A stretch of 64,000 nucleotides of DNA from CAVURS01 sp963834425 (GTDB lineage Bacteria; Actinomycetota; Actinomycetes; Actinomycetales; CAVURS01), in assembly GCA_963834425.1 (NCBI GenBank), contig CAWIBR010000010.1, positions 62,001 to 126,000 on the forward strand, given 5' to 3'. Shown here piece by piece: positions 1 to 10,207 of this stretch (its first letter is position 1; each line of letters opens with the position of its first letter). The position numbers and the translations under genes were made by a program. The notes under the pieces were generated by a model. It worked only from the letters and a program-made list of their open reading frames with translations. It was not told where the DNA came from and searched no databases.

Positions 1-2
1 CG

Positions 3-566
3 CTCTACCTGCGGGCGGACAGCGGCCGCAGGCACCTGGGCACCCGGCTGCCGACGGGCGACCTGGTCGCGGGCCTCACCGCGGCCGGGTGGGCCGACCT
101 CAGCAACGCGCGAGCCCGGTTCTCGGTCGGCGAGCTCGATCTGGAGCTGGTCGGGGTCAACGACCCGCACATGCAGCTGGACCGGTACGACGAGGTGGCC
201 GGGCCGGCCGACCCGGGCGCCGATCTCACCCTGGGCGTCCTGCACGCGCCGTACCAACGAGTCCTGGACGCGATGAGCCGGGACGGCGTCCGGCTGATGA
301 TCGCTGGGCACACCCATGGCGGTCAGCTCCGAGTGCCGGGGTACGGCGCGCTGGTCACCAACTGCGACCTGGACCGGTACCGGGCGAGCGGGTTGTCCCG
401 CTGGTGGCCGGGCGCGGGGTTCGACCCTCGCTCGGCCCTGCGGCCGGCGCCGGCCCAGGCGGCCTGGTTGCACGTCTCCGCCGGGCTCGGCACCTCGCCG
501 TACACGCCCGTGCGCTTTGCCTGCCCGCCGGAGGCGACCCTGCTGACGTTGACGGCGGCGGCCTAG
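3..566 (+). CDS. Metallophosphoesterase, C-terminal part (gene begins before the window)
   Basis: The reading frame is open from the window edge to the TAG at 564-566, giving 187 visible residues. Two metal-ligand motifs of the calcineurin-like phosphoesterase fold are readable: VNDPH near visible residue 57 and AGHTHGGQ near residue 105, the latter supplying the last histidine ligands. This arrangement fits the YaeI/YkuE-like branch, membrane-associated phosphodiesterases often close to cell-wall genes in actinobacteria, but the substrate cannot be told. The N-terminal half, including any transmembrane anchor and the first DxH motif, lies outside the window. tRNA-Pro follows 60 bp downstream on the same strand. 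Confidence 0.85.
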   Translation, partial: LYLRADSGRRHLGTRLPTGDLVAGLTAAGWADLSNARARFSVGELDLELVGVNDPHMQLDRYDEVAGPADPGADLTLGVLHAPYQRVLDAMSRDGVRLMIAGHTHGGQLRVPGYGALVTNCDLDRYRASGLSRWWPGAGFDPRSALRPAPAQAAWLHVSAGLGTSPYTPVRFACPPEATLLTLTAAA

Positions 567-626
567 GCCGGGGTAACCGATTGGGGCGGGTCGCCGCCGC
601 TCGGCTATCCTGACCGGGCTTTGCCA

Positions 627-2660
<2,034 letters not shown>

Positions 2661-2706
2661 CTGTCAGTCACGAGCACTACTCAGAGCAACGATGGCCTCG
2701 CGACCG

Positions 2707-2769
2707 TGTTCTGAAGTTTGACTCTGTTCTGATTCAGCGCTGAATCAGAACAGAGCATGAAAAACATGC
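2707..2769. promoter_or_regulatory. Perfect 34-bp palindrome with repeated TGTTCTGA half-sites
   Basis: Positions 2722-2755 form a perfect inverted repeat: 17 bp per arm, no spacer, centre CAGC|GCTG. The octamer TGTTCTGA occurs at 2707-2714 and 2725-2732 (18 bp apart) and inverted at 2745-2752. A second small inverted repeat, GCATG-AAAAA-CATGC, follows at 2755-2769. The stretch is clearly richer in A and T than its surroundings. It could be the operator of the XRE regulator that starts at 2949, or a strong hairpin ending the peptidase transcript. I infer operator because of the directly repeated extra half-site. Confidence 0.6.
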
Positions 2770-2792
2770 ACTGTCGTCGAGCCGACCCCGCG

Positions 2793-2898
2793 TTTTTCCA
2801 CAGGTTTTTCCACAGGTGATCTCGCCGCGTACCGTCGGCTGGCACGCAGGAGAGCTGCTGTTTCCACAGGTTGCCTGGGCCGTCCCACTGTCCACAGG
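2793..2898. repeat. Cluster of four TCCACAGG boxes resembling DnaA boxes
   Basis: The 12-mer TTTTTCCACAGG is tandemly duplicated without spacer at 2793-2804 and 2805-2816. Related boxes occur at 2859-2870 (TGTTTCCACAGG) and 2889-2898 (TGTCCACAGG). TTTTCCACA fits the relaxed DnaA-box consensus TTWTNCACA, and TGTCCACA resembles the TTGTCCACA box of actinobacteria. There is no dnaA, dnaN or AT-rich unwinding region here, so this is not the chromosomal origin. The boxes lie just upstream of the XRE regulator and may titrate DnaA or bind that regulator. Confidence 0.5.
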
Positions 2899-2948
2899 CT
2901 GAGTGGCCGAGGGCCACGAATGACGGCCCGGAGTTCGAGGTTGTCGGC

Positions 2949-3569
2949 ATGGGACGGCATCGAGATCGGTCGTTGGACGGGTTGGATCGACGGGGCGTGC
3001 ACGCGTATGAGGGGAGATACCGGGATAGGGACCGTGAGCGGAGCCGGCGCGGGGCGGTCTACCCGGGGGAGCCGAGGCCGCCTCGGCTCGACGAAGGAGC
3101 GGTCGCATCGGCCGTGCAGACGCTGCGCACCGAGATCAGCGTCGTCATCCGGAGCGCTCGGGCCGAGCGCGCGGTGAGCCAACGCGAGCTCGCTGCCGCA
3201 GTGGGTGTTTCGCAGTCAACGGTGTCCCGGCTGGAGTCCGGTTCACCGGACGTGTCGCTCGGGGCAGCCATCCGCGTGCTCACCACCCTCGGCCAGCGGC
3301 TGAACGTGGCTGGGCCGATCGGTCGACCGGCGCTACCTGCACCCCGGCTGCGAGCGAACGGTGAGCACGTCCGCGACGGCGCCGGCCGACGGCTACCGGC
3401 GCACTTGGTGCCCTACCGGCTCAGGACGCCGCACACCTGGTGGCCCGGTACGACGAACAGCCGGATCTGGGAGGAGCCGAGATGGAGCTATCGGCGACGG
3501 CCCGGCAGCATCCGCCGAGCCAACCCGCCGACCGCTGGGCCAGAACCCGGCTGGGACCTCAACGTCTGA
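2949..3569 (+). CDS. XRE-family helix-turn-helix regulator
   Basis: From the ATG at 2949 the protein has 206 residues. An Arg-rich N-terminus of about 55 residues is followed by a Cro/C1-type HTH around residues 60-120. Recognisable landmarks are QRELAAAVGVSQSTVSRLESG and a trailing helix AAIRVLTTLGQRLNV. The C-terminal 60 residues are Arg, Pro and Trp rich, with no family I recognise. The frame stays open upstream to 2871, but that stretch overlaps the TCCACAGG boxes, so I prefer the later ATG, which has GGAG about 15 bases upstream. The palindromes between 2707 and 2898 are plausible autoregulatory targets. Target genes are unknown. Confidence 0.8.
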   Translation: MGRHRDRSLDGLDRRGVHAYEGRYRDRDRERSRRGAVYPGEPRPPRLDEGAVASAVQTLRTEISVVIRSARAERAVSQRELAAAVGVSQSTVSRLESGSPDVSLGAAIRVLTTLGQRLNVAGPIGRPALPAPRLRANGEHVRDGAGRRLPAHLVPYRLRTPHTWWPGTTNSRIWEEPRWSYRRRPGSIRRANPPTAGPEPGWDLNV

Positions 3570-3608
3570 ACTCTGCGGCTCGCGATGAGTTCAGCGGCTC
3601 GCGGTGAG

Positions 3609-3674
3609 TTCAGCGGAGTCGCAGCTTCAGCGGGTCGCAGCCTCAGCGGGTCGCAGCCTCAGCGGGTCGCAGCG

Positions 3675-3682
<8 letters not shown>
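3609..3682. repeat. Tandem 16-bp repeat across the asd stop codon
   Basis: The unit TCAGCGGGTCGCAGCC occurs at 3627-3642, 3643-3658 and 3659-3674 (last base differs). A diverged copy lies upstream at about 3609-3626 and a partial copy at 3675-3682. The last copy supplies the TCA that is the asd TGA stop on the minus strand. Because 16 is not a multiple of three, the array places TGA in all three minus-strand frames. Confidence 0.8.
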
Positions 3683-4781
<1,099 letters not shown>

Positions 4782-4782
4782 G

Positions 4783-6051
4783 TCAGCGTCCGGTCCCTCC
4801 GTAGACGACGGCTTCGCCGTCGGTGTCATCCAGGCCGAACGCCGTGTGCGCCGCCCGAACAGCAGCATCGACGTAGTCCTGCTCCACCACCACCGAGATT
4901 CGGATCTCGGACGTCGAGATCATCTCCAGGTTGACCCCGGCCGTCGCCAGCGCGGTGAAGAACGCGGCCGAGACGCCGGGGTGGCTGCGCATCCCGACGC
5001 CGACCACGGAGACCTTGCCGATCTGGTCGTCGTACTGCAACGACTCGAAGCCGACGCTGGCCTTGATCCGCTCGAGGGTCTTGATCGCCGTCTGACCATC
5101 GGTCTTGGGCAAGGTGAAGGAGATGTCGGTCAGGCCGGTCGCGACCGCGCTGACGTTCTGCACGATCATGTCGATGTTGATCTCGGCCTCGGCGACCGCC
5201 TGGAAGATCCGGGCTGCCTCGCCGATCTTGTCGGGCACGCCGACGACCGTGATCTTGGCCTCGCTGCGGTCGTGCGCGATGCCGGAGATGATCGCCTGCT
5301 CCATCTGAGCTCCTTCGGGAAGGTCCATGATCCAGGTGCCTTCGCGCTGCGAGAACGACGAGCGCACGTGCACGGGAACGTTGTACTGCCGGGCGTACTC
5401 GACACAGCGCAGCGCGAGCACCTTCGCCCCGCAGGCCGCCATCTCGAGCATCTCCTCGTAGGAGATCCGCGGGATCTGACGGGCGGCCCGCACGATCCGC
5501 GGGTCGGCCGTGAAGACCCCGTCGACATCGGTGTAGATCTCACAAACCTCGGCGCCCATCGCCGCCGCCAGCGCGACCGCCGTCGTGTCTGAGGCGCCCC
5601 GGCCCATCGTGGTGATGTCCTTGGTGTCCTGGCTGACGCCCTGGAAGCCGGCGACGATCGCGATGTGGCCCTCGCTCAGCGCCTCGGTGATCCGGCCCGG
5701 CGTCACGTCGATGATCCGCGCGTTGCCGTGTTTGCCGGTCGTGATGACGCCGGCCTGGCTACCGGTGAAGGACCGGGCCTGGTGGCCCAGGTTCGCGATC
5801 GCCATGGCGAGCAGGGCCGCCGACATCCGCTCGCCCGCGGTGAGCAGCATGTCGAGCTCGCGCGGCGGCGGGACGGGCGAGACCTGCTGAGCCAGGTCGA
5901 GCAGCTCGTCGGTCGTGTCGCCCATCGCGGAGATGACGATGACCACGTCGTGGCCGGCCTTGCGAGTGGCGACCACCCGCTGCGCGACCCGCTTGATCGA
6001 GTCCGCGTCGGCGACCGAGGAGCCGCCGTACTTCTGCACGACCAGGCCCAC
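4783..6051 (-). CDS. lysC: Aspartate kinase (alpha subunit; internal beta start present)
   Basis: This ATP-dependent kinase phosphorylates aspartate and opens the aspartate-family amino-acid and diaminopimelate pathway. It has 422 residues. The kinase domain begins with KYGGSS (residues 7-12), and two ACT domains occupy roughly residues 265-422, the usual site of lysine/threonine feedback. GTG at 6051 is preceded by AAGGAG with six bases of spacing. In corynebacteria and Bacillus this gene also encodes a beta subunit from an internal start. An equivalent start with a good ribosome-binding site is present here at 5304. asd follows one base downstream. Confidence 0.96.
   Translation of the reverse strand: MGLVVQKYGGSSVADADSIKRVAQRVVATRKAGHDVVIVISAMGDTTDELLDLAQQVSPVPPPRELDMLLTAGERMSAALLAMAIANLGHQARSFTGSQAGVITTGKHGNARIIDVTPGRITEALSEGHIAIVAGFQGVSQDTKDITTMGRGASDTTAVALAAAMGAEVCEIYTDVDGVFTADPRIVRAARQIPRISYEEMLEMAACGAKVLALRCVEYARQYNVPVHVRSSFSQREGTWIMDLPEGAQMEQAIISGIAHDRSEAKITVVGVPDKIGEAARIFQAVAEAEINIDMIVQNVSAVATGLTDISFTLPKTDGQTAIKTLERIKASVGFESLQYDDQIGKVSVVGVGMRSHPGVSAAFFTALATAGVNLEMISTSEIRISVVVEQDYVDAAVRAAHTAFGLDDTDGEAVVYGGTGR
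5302..5315 (-). promoter_or_regulatory. Internal ribosome-binding site and start for the aspartate kinase beta subunit
   Basis: On the minus strand AAGGAG is followed after five bases by an in-frame ATG (first base 5304, Met250 of lysC). It would give a 173-residue product, MEQAII onward to 4783, comprising only the ACT-domain region. This matches the alpha2-beta2 organisation known for actinobacterial aspartate kinase. Use of the start is inferred from the sequence. Confidence 0.7.
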
Positions 6052-6110
6052 GACCGCTCCTTGCCTTCACTCCGGGGAAGTGCCCGCCGAAACCACCGGG
6101 CGGCAGCAGT

Positions 6111-6671
6111 CTACGGGAGGTGCAGAGCGTCGAACTCGGCGTCCGCGACGACCTCCTCGTCGGCGTCCAGCCGCAGGTGTCCGAGGATCGACTGGACCAC
6201 GCGCAGGGCGCTGGCCGCCCGGGGGCCCCACGAGGACAGGTAGCTGAACTGCCACCACCACAGCGCCTCGTCGGTCCGGCCGGCCTCGAAGTGGTGCAGC
6301 CCGTGGTCCAGCGCGGCCGCGATCTCGGCCAGGTCGCCGGAGAGCGAGCCGTGGACGACCCCGCCCGGGATGATCGGGTCGAAGATCTCGCCGTAGTCGT
6401 CGATCCCCTCGAGGGCGTTGGCCAGCCCGTCGTGCAACGGGTCGATCTCGGGCTCAGGACCGGGGTCGGGCTCGAACCGCGACTGGGGTACGACGTCGGA
6501 GATCGCGCCCAGCCGGGCGCCGGCGAGCAGCACCTGGGAGACGGCGAGCAGCAGCACGGACAGGGCCGTCGACGGGTTGGACCCGGCGGCGACATCGGTC
6601 ACGGCCACCAGGTAGGCCCGGGCCTCCGCCGCGGTGTCCTGGGCCAGGACGGAGAGATCCTCATCAGGCAT
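6111..6671 (-). CDS. DUF5063 domain-containing protein
   Basis: This acidic, mainly helical 186-residue protein belongs to the DUF5063 family. The assignment rests on its conserved position directly downstream of recR in many actinobacteria and on the Trp-rich segment ALWWWQFSYLSSWGPRA near residues 140-156. No catalytic motif, signal peptide or membrane helix stands out. The ATG at 6671 overlaps the recR stop by eight bases, so translation is coupled. lysC begins 60 bp further on. Function is unknown; the context suggests a housekeeping gene co-transcribed with recR. Confidence 0.8.
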   Translation of the reverse strand: MPDEDLSVLAQDTAAEARAYLVAVTDVAAGSNPSTALSVLLLAVSQVLLAGARLGAISDVVPQSRFEPDPGPEPEIDPLHDGLANALEGIDDYGEIFDPIIPGGVVHGSLSGDLAEIAAALDHGLHHFEAGRTDEALWWWQFSYLSSWGPRAASALRVVQSILGHLRLDADEEVVADAEFDALHLP

Positions 6672-7263
6672 CGAGCAGCCTCCTGCCTTCGAACGCGCGG
6701 CCCAGGGTGACCTCGTCGGCGTACTCGAGGTCGCCGCCGACCGGCAGCCCGGACGCCAGCCGGGTGACGGTCAGGCCCATCGGCTTGAGCAGGCGGGCCA
6801 GGTAGCTCGCCGTTGCCTCGCCCTCGGTGTTGGGGTCGGTGGCCAGGATGATCTCGGTGACCACGCCGTCGGCCAGCCGCTGCATCAGCTCGCGGATCCG
6901 CAGGTCGTCCGGACCGATGCCGTCGATCGGGCTGATCGCGCCGCCGAGCACGTGATAGCGGCCGCGGTACTCACGGGTGCGCTCGACCGCGACGATGTCC
7001 TTGGGCTCCTCCACCACGCAGAGCACGGTGAGGTCGCGGCGCGGGTCCAGGCAGATCCGGCACTGGGTGTCCTGCGCGACGTTGCCGCACGTCGTACAGA
7101 ACTTCACGGTGTCCTTGACCTCGACCAGGACGGCGGCCAGGCGGCGGACGTCGGCCGGGTCGGCGGCCAGCACGTGGAAGGCGATCCGCTGCGCGCTCTT
7201 GGGACCGACCCCCGGCAGCCGGCCGAGCTCGTCGATCAGGTCTTGGACCACACCTTCGTACAC
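6664..7263 (-). CDS. recR: Recombination mediator protein RecR
   Basis: RecR works with RecF/RecO in loading RecA at gaps and in repair of stalled forks. The 199-residue protein has the expected order. A helix-hairpin-helix lies near residues 12-28 (LGRLPGVGPKSAQR), a four-cysteine zinc finger uses Cys56, Cys59, Cys68 and Cys71, and a Toprim domain begins at VVEEPKDI. GTG at 7263 is the start; no strong Shine-Dalgarno is visible. In most actinobacteria ybaB/ebfC sits between dnaX and recR. Here only 70 bp separate dnaX from recR, so ybaB is absent from this spot. Confidence 0.96.
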   Translation of the reverse strand: MYEGVVQDLIDELGRLPGVGPKSAQRIAFHVLAADPADVRRLAAVLVEVKDTVKFCTTCGNVAQDTQCRICLDPRRDLTVLCVVEEPKDIVAVERTREYRGRYHVLGGAISPIDGIGPDDLRIRELMQRLADGVVTEIILATDPNTEGEATASYLARLLKPMGLTVTRLASGLPVGGDLEYADEVTLGRAFEGRRLLDA

Positions 7264-7333
7264 GGTGGTGAGCCTACGGGCTGGGTGTGTCGGTCAGGGC
7301 GTTTGACCGCGCCGACCTGGGCCAGCAACTCGC

Positions 7334-9341
7334 TCAGGCGTCGTCGATGACCCGGCCGCCGAGCAGCTGCTCGACCGCGGACTGGCCCATCAGGGCGGCG
7401 CCGTCCAGGTCGGGGTCGTCCGGAGCCGGCTCGTCCGGGGGCTCGGGCGCGGTCTCGGGCCGGGCCGCCGCGGCGCGCTGGGCCGCCTGCCGGCTCGTCG
7501 CACGGGCCGGCTCGGGAGGTGGCGGGGCGCCCTCGGGGTCCTCGGGCGGCTCGGGCGGCTCGGGCGCCGGCTCGTCCCAGGACCGGGCCGCCGCTGCGGC
7601 CCGGTCGGTGGGGGTGACCTCGGGCCGGTCCGGCTCGGGTCGCTCGGTCGGCGTCGATCGGCCGGGGGCGGCGGCCGGGCCGTTGCCCTCGAGCCGGATG
7701 CCCTCGACCTGGGCGTCGACCCCCAGGACGTCGATCAGCGCCTGCCGGACCAGCTCGGCGTGCGGGCCGCGGCGGAACGTCTGCAGCAGGCCGTCCGTGC
7801 TGATCGCCAGCCGCAGCCGCTTGCCGTCGTAGTCGATGACCTGCGCGTGCTCGCTGACGAAGGTCCAGGTCGCCCGCCGCTGCTGGTAGACCCGGCTCAG
7901 CACGTCGGGCCACATCCGCCGGATCGCTTCGACGTCAACGGCACCCGGGGCGCTCGAGCTGTCAGCCTGAGGGGTACAGATGCGGACGCAGGTCTGACAA
8001 CTCGGGGGTCGGCGCGGGCTCGGGTTCGCGCAGGTCGATCGGCGGCTCGGCTGCGGGCTCGGGGGCGGGCGCTGGGGACGGTACGGCGGGTGCCGGGGCG
8101 CCGGCGGGCGGCGCGCTGGCGGGCGCGGCATTGACGGGCGGGGCACTGACCGGGGCACTGACCGGGGCGCTGACGCCGCCGCTGACGGTGAGGCGGCGCT
8201 CGATCCGGTCCAGGCGCGCGGCGTACCCGCTCTCGCCGTCGGCGCCGGGCAGCAGGATCCGGGCGCAGATCAGCTCGAGCTGAAGCCGGGGCGACGTGGC
8301 GCCGGTCATCTCGGTGAGCGCGGTGTTGGTGATGTCGGCGGCGCGGGACAGCCCGGCCGCGCCGAAATGGGCCGCCTGACCGCGCATCCGGTCCAGCTGG
8401 TCCTCGGGCAGCGAGCGCAGGATCGCGTGGGCGCCGTCCGGCACGGCCGCGATGACGATCAGGTCGCGCAGCCGCTCGAGCAGGTCCTCGACGAACCGGC
8501 GCGGGTCGTGGCCGGACTCGACCACCCGGTCGATGACCCGGAAGACGGTCGCCCCATCGCCGGCCGCGAACGCTTCGATCACGTCGTCCAGCAGGGCCGC
8601 GTCGGTGTAGCCCAGCAGCGCGATGGCCCCGTCGTACGTGATGCCCTCCGGGCCGGACCCGGCGATCAGCTGGTCCAGGACCGAGAGCGAGTCGCGCATC
8701 GAGCCGGCGCCGGCCCGGACAACGAGCGGCAGCACGCCCTTGCCGACCTCGATGCCCTCCTCGGTGCAGATCTTCGCCAGGTAGTCCTGCACGGTCGCCG
8801 GCGGCACCAGGCGGAACGGGTAGTGGTGGGTCCGCGAGCGGATGGTGCCGATGACCTTGTCCGGCTCGGTCGTCGCGAAGATGAACTTCACATGCGGCGG
8901 CGGCTCCTCGACGATCTTGAGCAGGGCGTTGAAGCCCTGCGTCGTGACCATGTGGGCCTCGTCGATGATGTAGATCTTGAACCGGCTGCTCGCCGGCCCG
9001 AACGACGCCTTCTCGCGCAGGTCGCGGGCATCGTCGACGCCGCCGTGGCTGGCCGCGTCGATCTCGATCACGTCGATCGTGCCCGCCCCGCCACGGGCCA
9101 GCGCCACGCACGAGTCGCAGACCCCGCACGGCTCGGCCGCCGGCCCCTTCTCGCAGTTGAGGCAGCGGGCCAGGATCCGGGCGCTGGTCGTCTTGCCGCA
9201 GCCGCGCGGGCCGGAGAAGAGGTAGGCGTGGTTGACCCGGTCGGTGCTCAGCGCCTGCATGAGGGGTTTGGTGACGTGCTCCTGCCCGATCACCTCGGCG
9301 AAGGTCTCCGGCCGGTAGCGGCGGTAGAGCGCGGTCGTCAC
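7334..9341 (-). CDS. dnaX: DNA polymerase III subunit gamma/tau, requires a +1 frame change
   Basis: This is the clamp-loader ATPase of the replisome. The first frame gives 459 residues ending at 7962. Walker A GPRGCGKTT spans residues 44-52, zinc-finger cysteines lie near residues 63-78, the Walker B region has DEAH, and an Ala/Pro-rich linker follows. The family-typical tau C-terminus (DVEAIRRMWPDVLSRV onward to the stop at 7334) continues in the +1 frame. Joining the frames near 7971 gives 668 residues, normal for actinobacterial tau. Either one extra base was added to a C run at 7971-7974, or a programmed +1 shift makes both a short gamma-like and a long tau form. The start codon lies next to the SRP RNA gene. 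Confidence 0.88.
7958..7977 (-). other. Putative +1 frameshift site in dnaX
   Basis: On the coding strand the zero frame reads UAC CCC UCA GGC UGA followed by C (7976 down to 7961). CCC-U is a classic slippery site for +1 movement, since the proline tRNA can re-pair with CCU, and UGA-C is a weak termination context like that of prfB. After slippage the frame reads CCU CAG GCU GAC. The alternative is an erroneous extra C turning CCC into CCCC. Confidence 0.45.
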
Positions 9342-9422
9342 CCTCGGACCTTAGTACGGCGCCCGGACAGACATGGGGCTCGTTCACAGCCGGCGTACCG
9401 GACTCATCTGGGCAGAGAAAGG

Positions 9423-9508
9423 ACCCCCCGCGCACCCGCCAGGGCCCACCTACCCTTGCTGCCTTCCGGCCCTGGGGGAGTTCAGCGGGATGACGCCGCA
9501 CGAGGGGT
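9423..9508 (-). ncRNA. ffs: Signal recognition particle RNA, small bacterial type
   Basis: Read on the minus strand, 9480-9440 contains the universally conserved domain IV: GGGCCGGAAGGCAGCAAGG, with the GGAA tetraloop and the asymmetric AGCA loop that bind Ffh. The ends ACCCC (9508-9504) and GGGGGGT (9429-9423) pair as the closing helix. The size, about 86-100 nt, fits the small SRP RNA lacking an Alu domain. Position between tRNA-Ser and dnaX is usual for actinobacteria. Exact ends are estimated from pairing. Confidence 0.93.
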
Positions 9509-9551
9509 CTGCGGTGCAGCCTACCGGTCCCGAGCCGGTACCCTCGGCGGC

Positions 9552-9639
9552 GGAGGATTCGCCTAGTGGCCTAGGGCGCACGATTGGAAATCGTGTTGGG
9601 TTAACACCCTCAGGGGTTCAAATCCCCTATCCTCCGCCA
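9552..9639 (+). tRNA. tRNA-Ser (anticodon GGA)
   Basis: The acceptor arm GGAGGAT (9552-9558) pairs with ATCCTCC (9629-9635), the discriminator is G and CCA is encoded at 9637-9639. The anticodon stem CACGA/TCGTG holds the loop TTGGAAA, with GGA at 9586-9588. A long variable arm, typical of serine tRNAs, is present (GTTGGGTTAACACCCTC region). Confidence 0.97.
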
Positions 9640-9655
9640 ACTCGCTCAGACCGCG

Positions 9656-9702
9656 GATTTCGGCCCCGTTGGACCCGCTAGATGGGTCCACGGGGCCGAA
9701 TC
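9656..9702 (+). terminator. Hairpin downstream of tRNA-Ser(GGA)
   Basis: GATTTCGGCCCC...GGACCC (9656-9676) pairs with GGGTCC...GGGGCCGAATC (9684-9702) around a seven-base loop GCTAGAT, with small bulges. No T tract follows. A near-identical element lies just downstream of another serine tRNA at 42586-42634. The lipoprotein gene at 9727 converges on it, so it may end transcripts from both sides. Confidence 0.65.
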
Positions 9703-9726
9703 GTGGGCCGAGGGCCGGGGTCTTGG

Positions 9727-10197
9727 TCAGGCCACGCGGGCGACGCCGCGCAGGACGCACTGCACGCCCTTGGTCTTGGCGAAGCTCGCCTGCGCTGTCC
9801 ACTTCTTGGTGGCCCCCGCCTTCACCGTCACCTTGTCCGTGCCGCGCGCCAGCACGGTGGACGCCTTGGTGGTGAAGCTGACCACGATCGTGTACGCCGC
9901 TTGCTTGGACCCCGAGTTGGTGACCGTGCCCGTCATCTGCCAGCCGCTCGAGGTCTGGGTGCAGGCACCTGGGGTGACGTCCTTGCGGGCCGCAGGCTCG
10001 TTGACGATGGTCGAGGACGGCGACCGGGCGCTGGGCGCAGATGTCCCGCCGGCCCCGCTCGTCGAGGAGCCGGATCCGGTCGTCGACCCGCTGGTGGACA
10101 TGGTGCAGCCGGACAGGAGCAGGCCGGCCACCAGGGCCAGCCCGGCCACGAGGGTCAGACCTGACGGCCGGCCGGATAGGACACGTTTAGCCACCAT
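9727..10197 (-). CDS. Small secreted lipoprotein, paralogue of the gene at 25445-25900
   Basis: The 156-residue precursor has a hydrophobic leader and the lipobox LLSGC with lipidation at Cys31. A low-complexity Ser/Thr/Gly linker follows, then a compact beta domain of about 85 residues with conserved features shared by its paralogue: TIVNEP, SGW, YTIVVSFTTK and FAKTKGVQCVLRGV. The beta domain resembles FxLYD-like domains in layout, but I cannot confirm the family. It starts 10 bp after the stop of the giant surface gene, with GGGTGA as a modest ribosome-binding site, so the two are almost certainly co-transcribed. A role at the outer membrane face beside the anchored giant protein is an inference from that pairing. 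Confidence 0.8.
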   Translation of the reverse strand: MVAKRVLSGRPSGLTLVAGLALVAGLLLSGCTMSTSGSTTGSGSSTSGAGGTSAPSARSPSSTIVNEPAARKDVTPGACTQTSSGWQMTGTVTNSGSKQAAYTIVVSFTTKASTVLARGTDKVTVKAGATKKWTAQASFAKTKGVQCVLRGVARVA

Positions 10198-10207
10198 TCA
10201 CCCATCG

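Noticed and set aside
2793..2898. Chromosomal replication origin
   Set aside because: DnaA-like boxes are few, there is no dnaA-dnaN neighbourhood and no AT-rich unwinding element.
2681..3182. Minus-strand small proteins with repeated LWKN motif
   Set aside because: The motif is just the translation of the TTTTTCCACAGG tandem repeat. There is no ribosome-binding site or homology.
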